Part shown: piece after piece, positions 5,311 through 5,786 of the stretch
Numbering within the stretch: position 1 is the first letter of the stretch
Layout of the letters: every line of letters begins with the position of its first letter
Assembly: GCA_025059415.1 (NCBI GenBank)
Contig: JANXDQ010000043.1
Coordinates: forward strand, 1-5,786
DNA from: Aigarchaeota archaeon
GTDB lineage: Archaea; Thermoproteota; Nitrososphaeria_A; Caldarchaeales; Wolframiiraptoraceae
Reading direction: 5' to 3'
Length of the DNA stretch: 5,786 nucleotides
Position numbers and translations under genes: made by a program
Notes under the pieces: generated by a model
Databases searched by the model: none
Seen by the model: the letters and a program-made list of their open reading frames with translations, nothing else
Told to the model about the DNA's origin: nothing

Positions 5311-5786
5311 ATGTATGGGAAATTAAGGGATAAGGTCGCGTTGCTTACTGGTAGCTCGCGTGGAATAGGTAGGTCAATCGCATTAGCCTCGGCGAGGGAG
5401 GGGGCAAAGGTATGCGTGAACTATGTCCATTCAAGGCAAAAGGCGGAGGAGGAGGTGAATGAGATCAGATCGATGAATCGGGAAGCGATCATGATCAGGG
5501 CCGACGTTTCCGATAAGGAAGAGGTTAAGAACCTAGTTGAAGAAGTTGTTAAAAATTTGGTAGAATCGACATCCTCGTGAATAATGCCGCCCTGTTTTAT
5601 CATGGGACATTTCTGCAGATGAGTGATGAGGAATTTCAGAGGATGCTTGACGTAAATGTCAAGGGGCTACTTTACTGTAGCCGTGAAGCCGCGAAATACA
5701 TTGTAAAAATCGATATGGAAAGATCATAAACATCTCGAGTATAGCTGGCATCGGGACTTCGGTGATGGATACATCTCCATATGCAG
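5311..5786 (+). pseudogene. Short-chain dehydrogenase/reductase with two apparent frameshifts, 3' end outside the window
   Basis: The uninterrupted frame (5311-5580) has 89 residues and carries the Rossmann cofactor motif TGSSRGIG (residues 13-20) and RADVSD. At 5551-5555 the frame slips: from 5556 a different frame reads FGRIDILVNNAALF, with the SDR NNA motif at 5580-5588, through to VNVKGLLYCSREAAKYIVK. At 5705-5709 it slips again: from 5711 a third frame reads RYGKIINISSIAGIG and TSPYA, with the catalytic Ser (5738-5740) and Tyr (5780-5782). Restoring one A to each A5 run gives a continuous FabG/glucose-dehydrogenase-like SDR using NAD(P)H. All motifs are intact apart from the slips, so sequencing or assembly error is as likely as a real pseudogene. 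Translated as it stands, it yields only the first 89 residues. The substrate is unknown. Confidence 0.8.

Noticed and set aside
5311..5786. Programmed ribosomal frameshifting in the SDR gene
   Set aside because: SDR enzymes are not known to use it, and two events at A5 runs without a typical slippery heptamer and structure make an indel error or decay more likely.
1..5786. CRISPR arrays, insertion sequences, tRNA or rRNA genes
   Set aside because: No regularly spaced repeats, transposase-like frames, terminal inverted repeats or cloverleaf-like segments were seen.

Overview
The window looks like a piece of a thermophilic archaeal chromosome, or a metagenome-assembled genome, most likely Thermoproteota-like. 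I cannot assign a lineage from this sequence alone. The evidence for an archaeon is a Thi4-type thiazole synthase C-terminus, a lipoate ligase split into separate LplA and LplB genes, TATA boxes about 25-29 nt before likely transcript starts, one apparently leaderless gene, and GAGGTGA-type Shine-Dalgarno sites. Gene density is high. No gene-free stretch exceeds about 80 nt.

Layout. Positions 1-2034 (+ strand) form a run of co-oriented genes: the 3' end of thi4, a secreted and membrane-anchored staphylococcal-nuclease-like protein 6 nt later, and a radical SAM protein of the spore-photolyase-like (SplB/COG1533) superfamily. Positions 2052-4491 or 4509 (- strand) form a compact cluster transcribed lplA, then lplB, then a multidomain radical SAM protein. 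The latter joins an 8-Cys ferredoxin domain, a [2Fe-2S] ferredoxin domain and a pyruvate-formate-lyase-activase-like radical SAM domain. The two radical SAM genes end tail to tail, 17 nt apart. An 80-nt divergent promoter region separates lplA from an endonuclease III gene on the + strand (4590-5267). The window ends in a short-chain dehydrogenase/reductase gene (5311 onward). It carries two apparent -1 frameshifts, each at a run of five A, and runs off the end.

How the genes may work together. LplA and LplB together should charge proteins such as the glycine cleavage H protein or 2-oxoacid dehydrogenase E2 with lipoate. The downstream radical SAM-ferredoxin fusion is the most unusual gene here. 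Its place behind lplA-lplB suggests, but does not prove, a role in lipoyl or sulfur metabolism or in maturation of a partner enzyme. The radical SAM protein at 907-2034 also has an extra C-terminal cysteine cluster. The remaining genes (thiamine synthesis, base-excision repair, SDR) are ordinary housekeeping or accessory genes with no clear link to the lipoate cluster.
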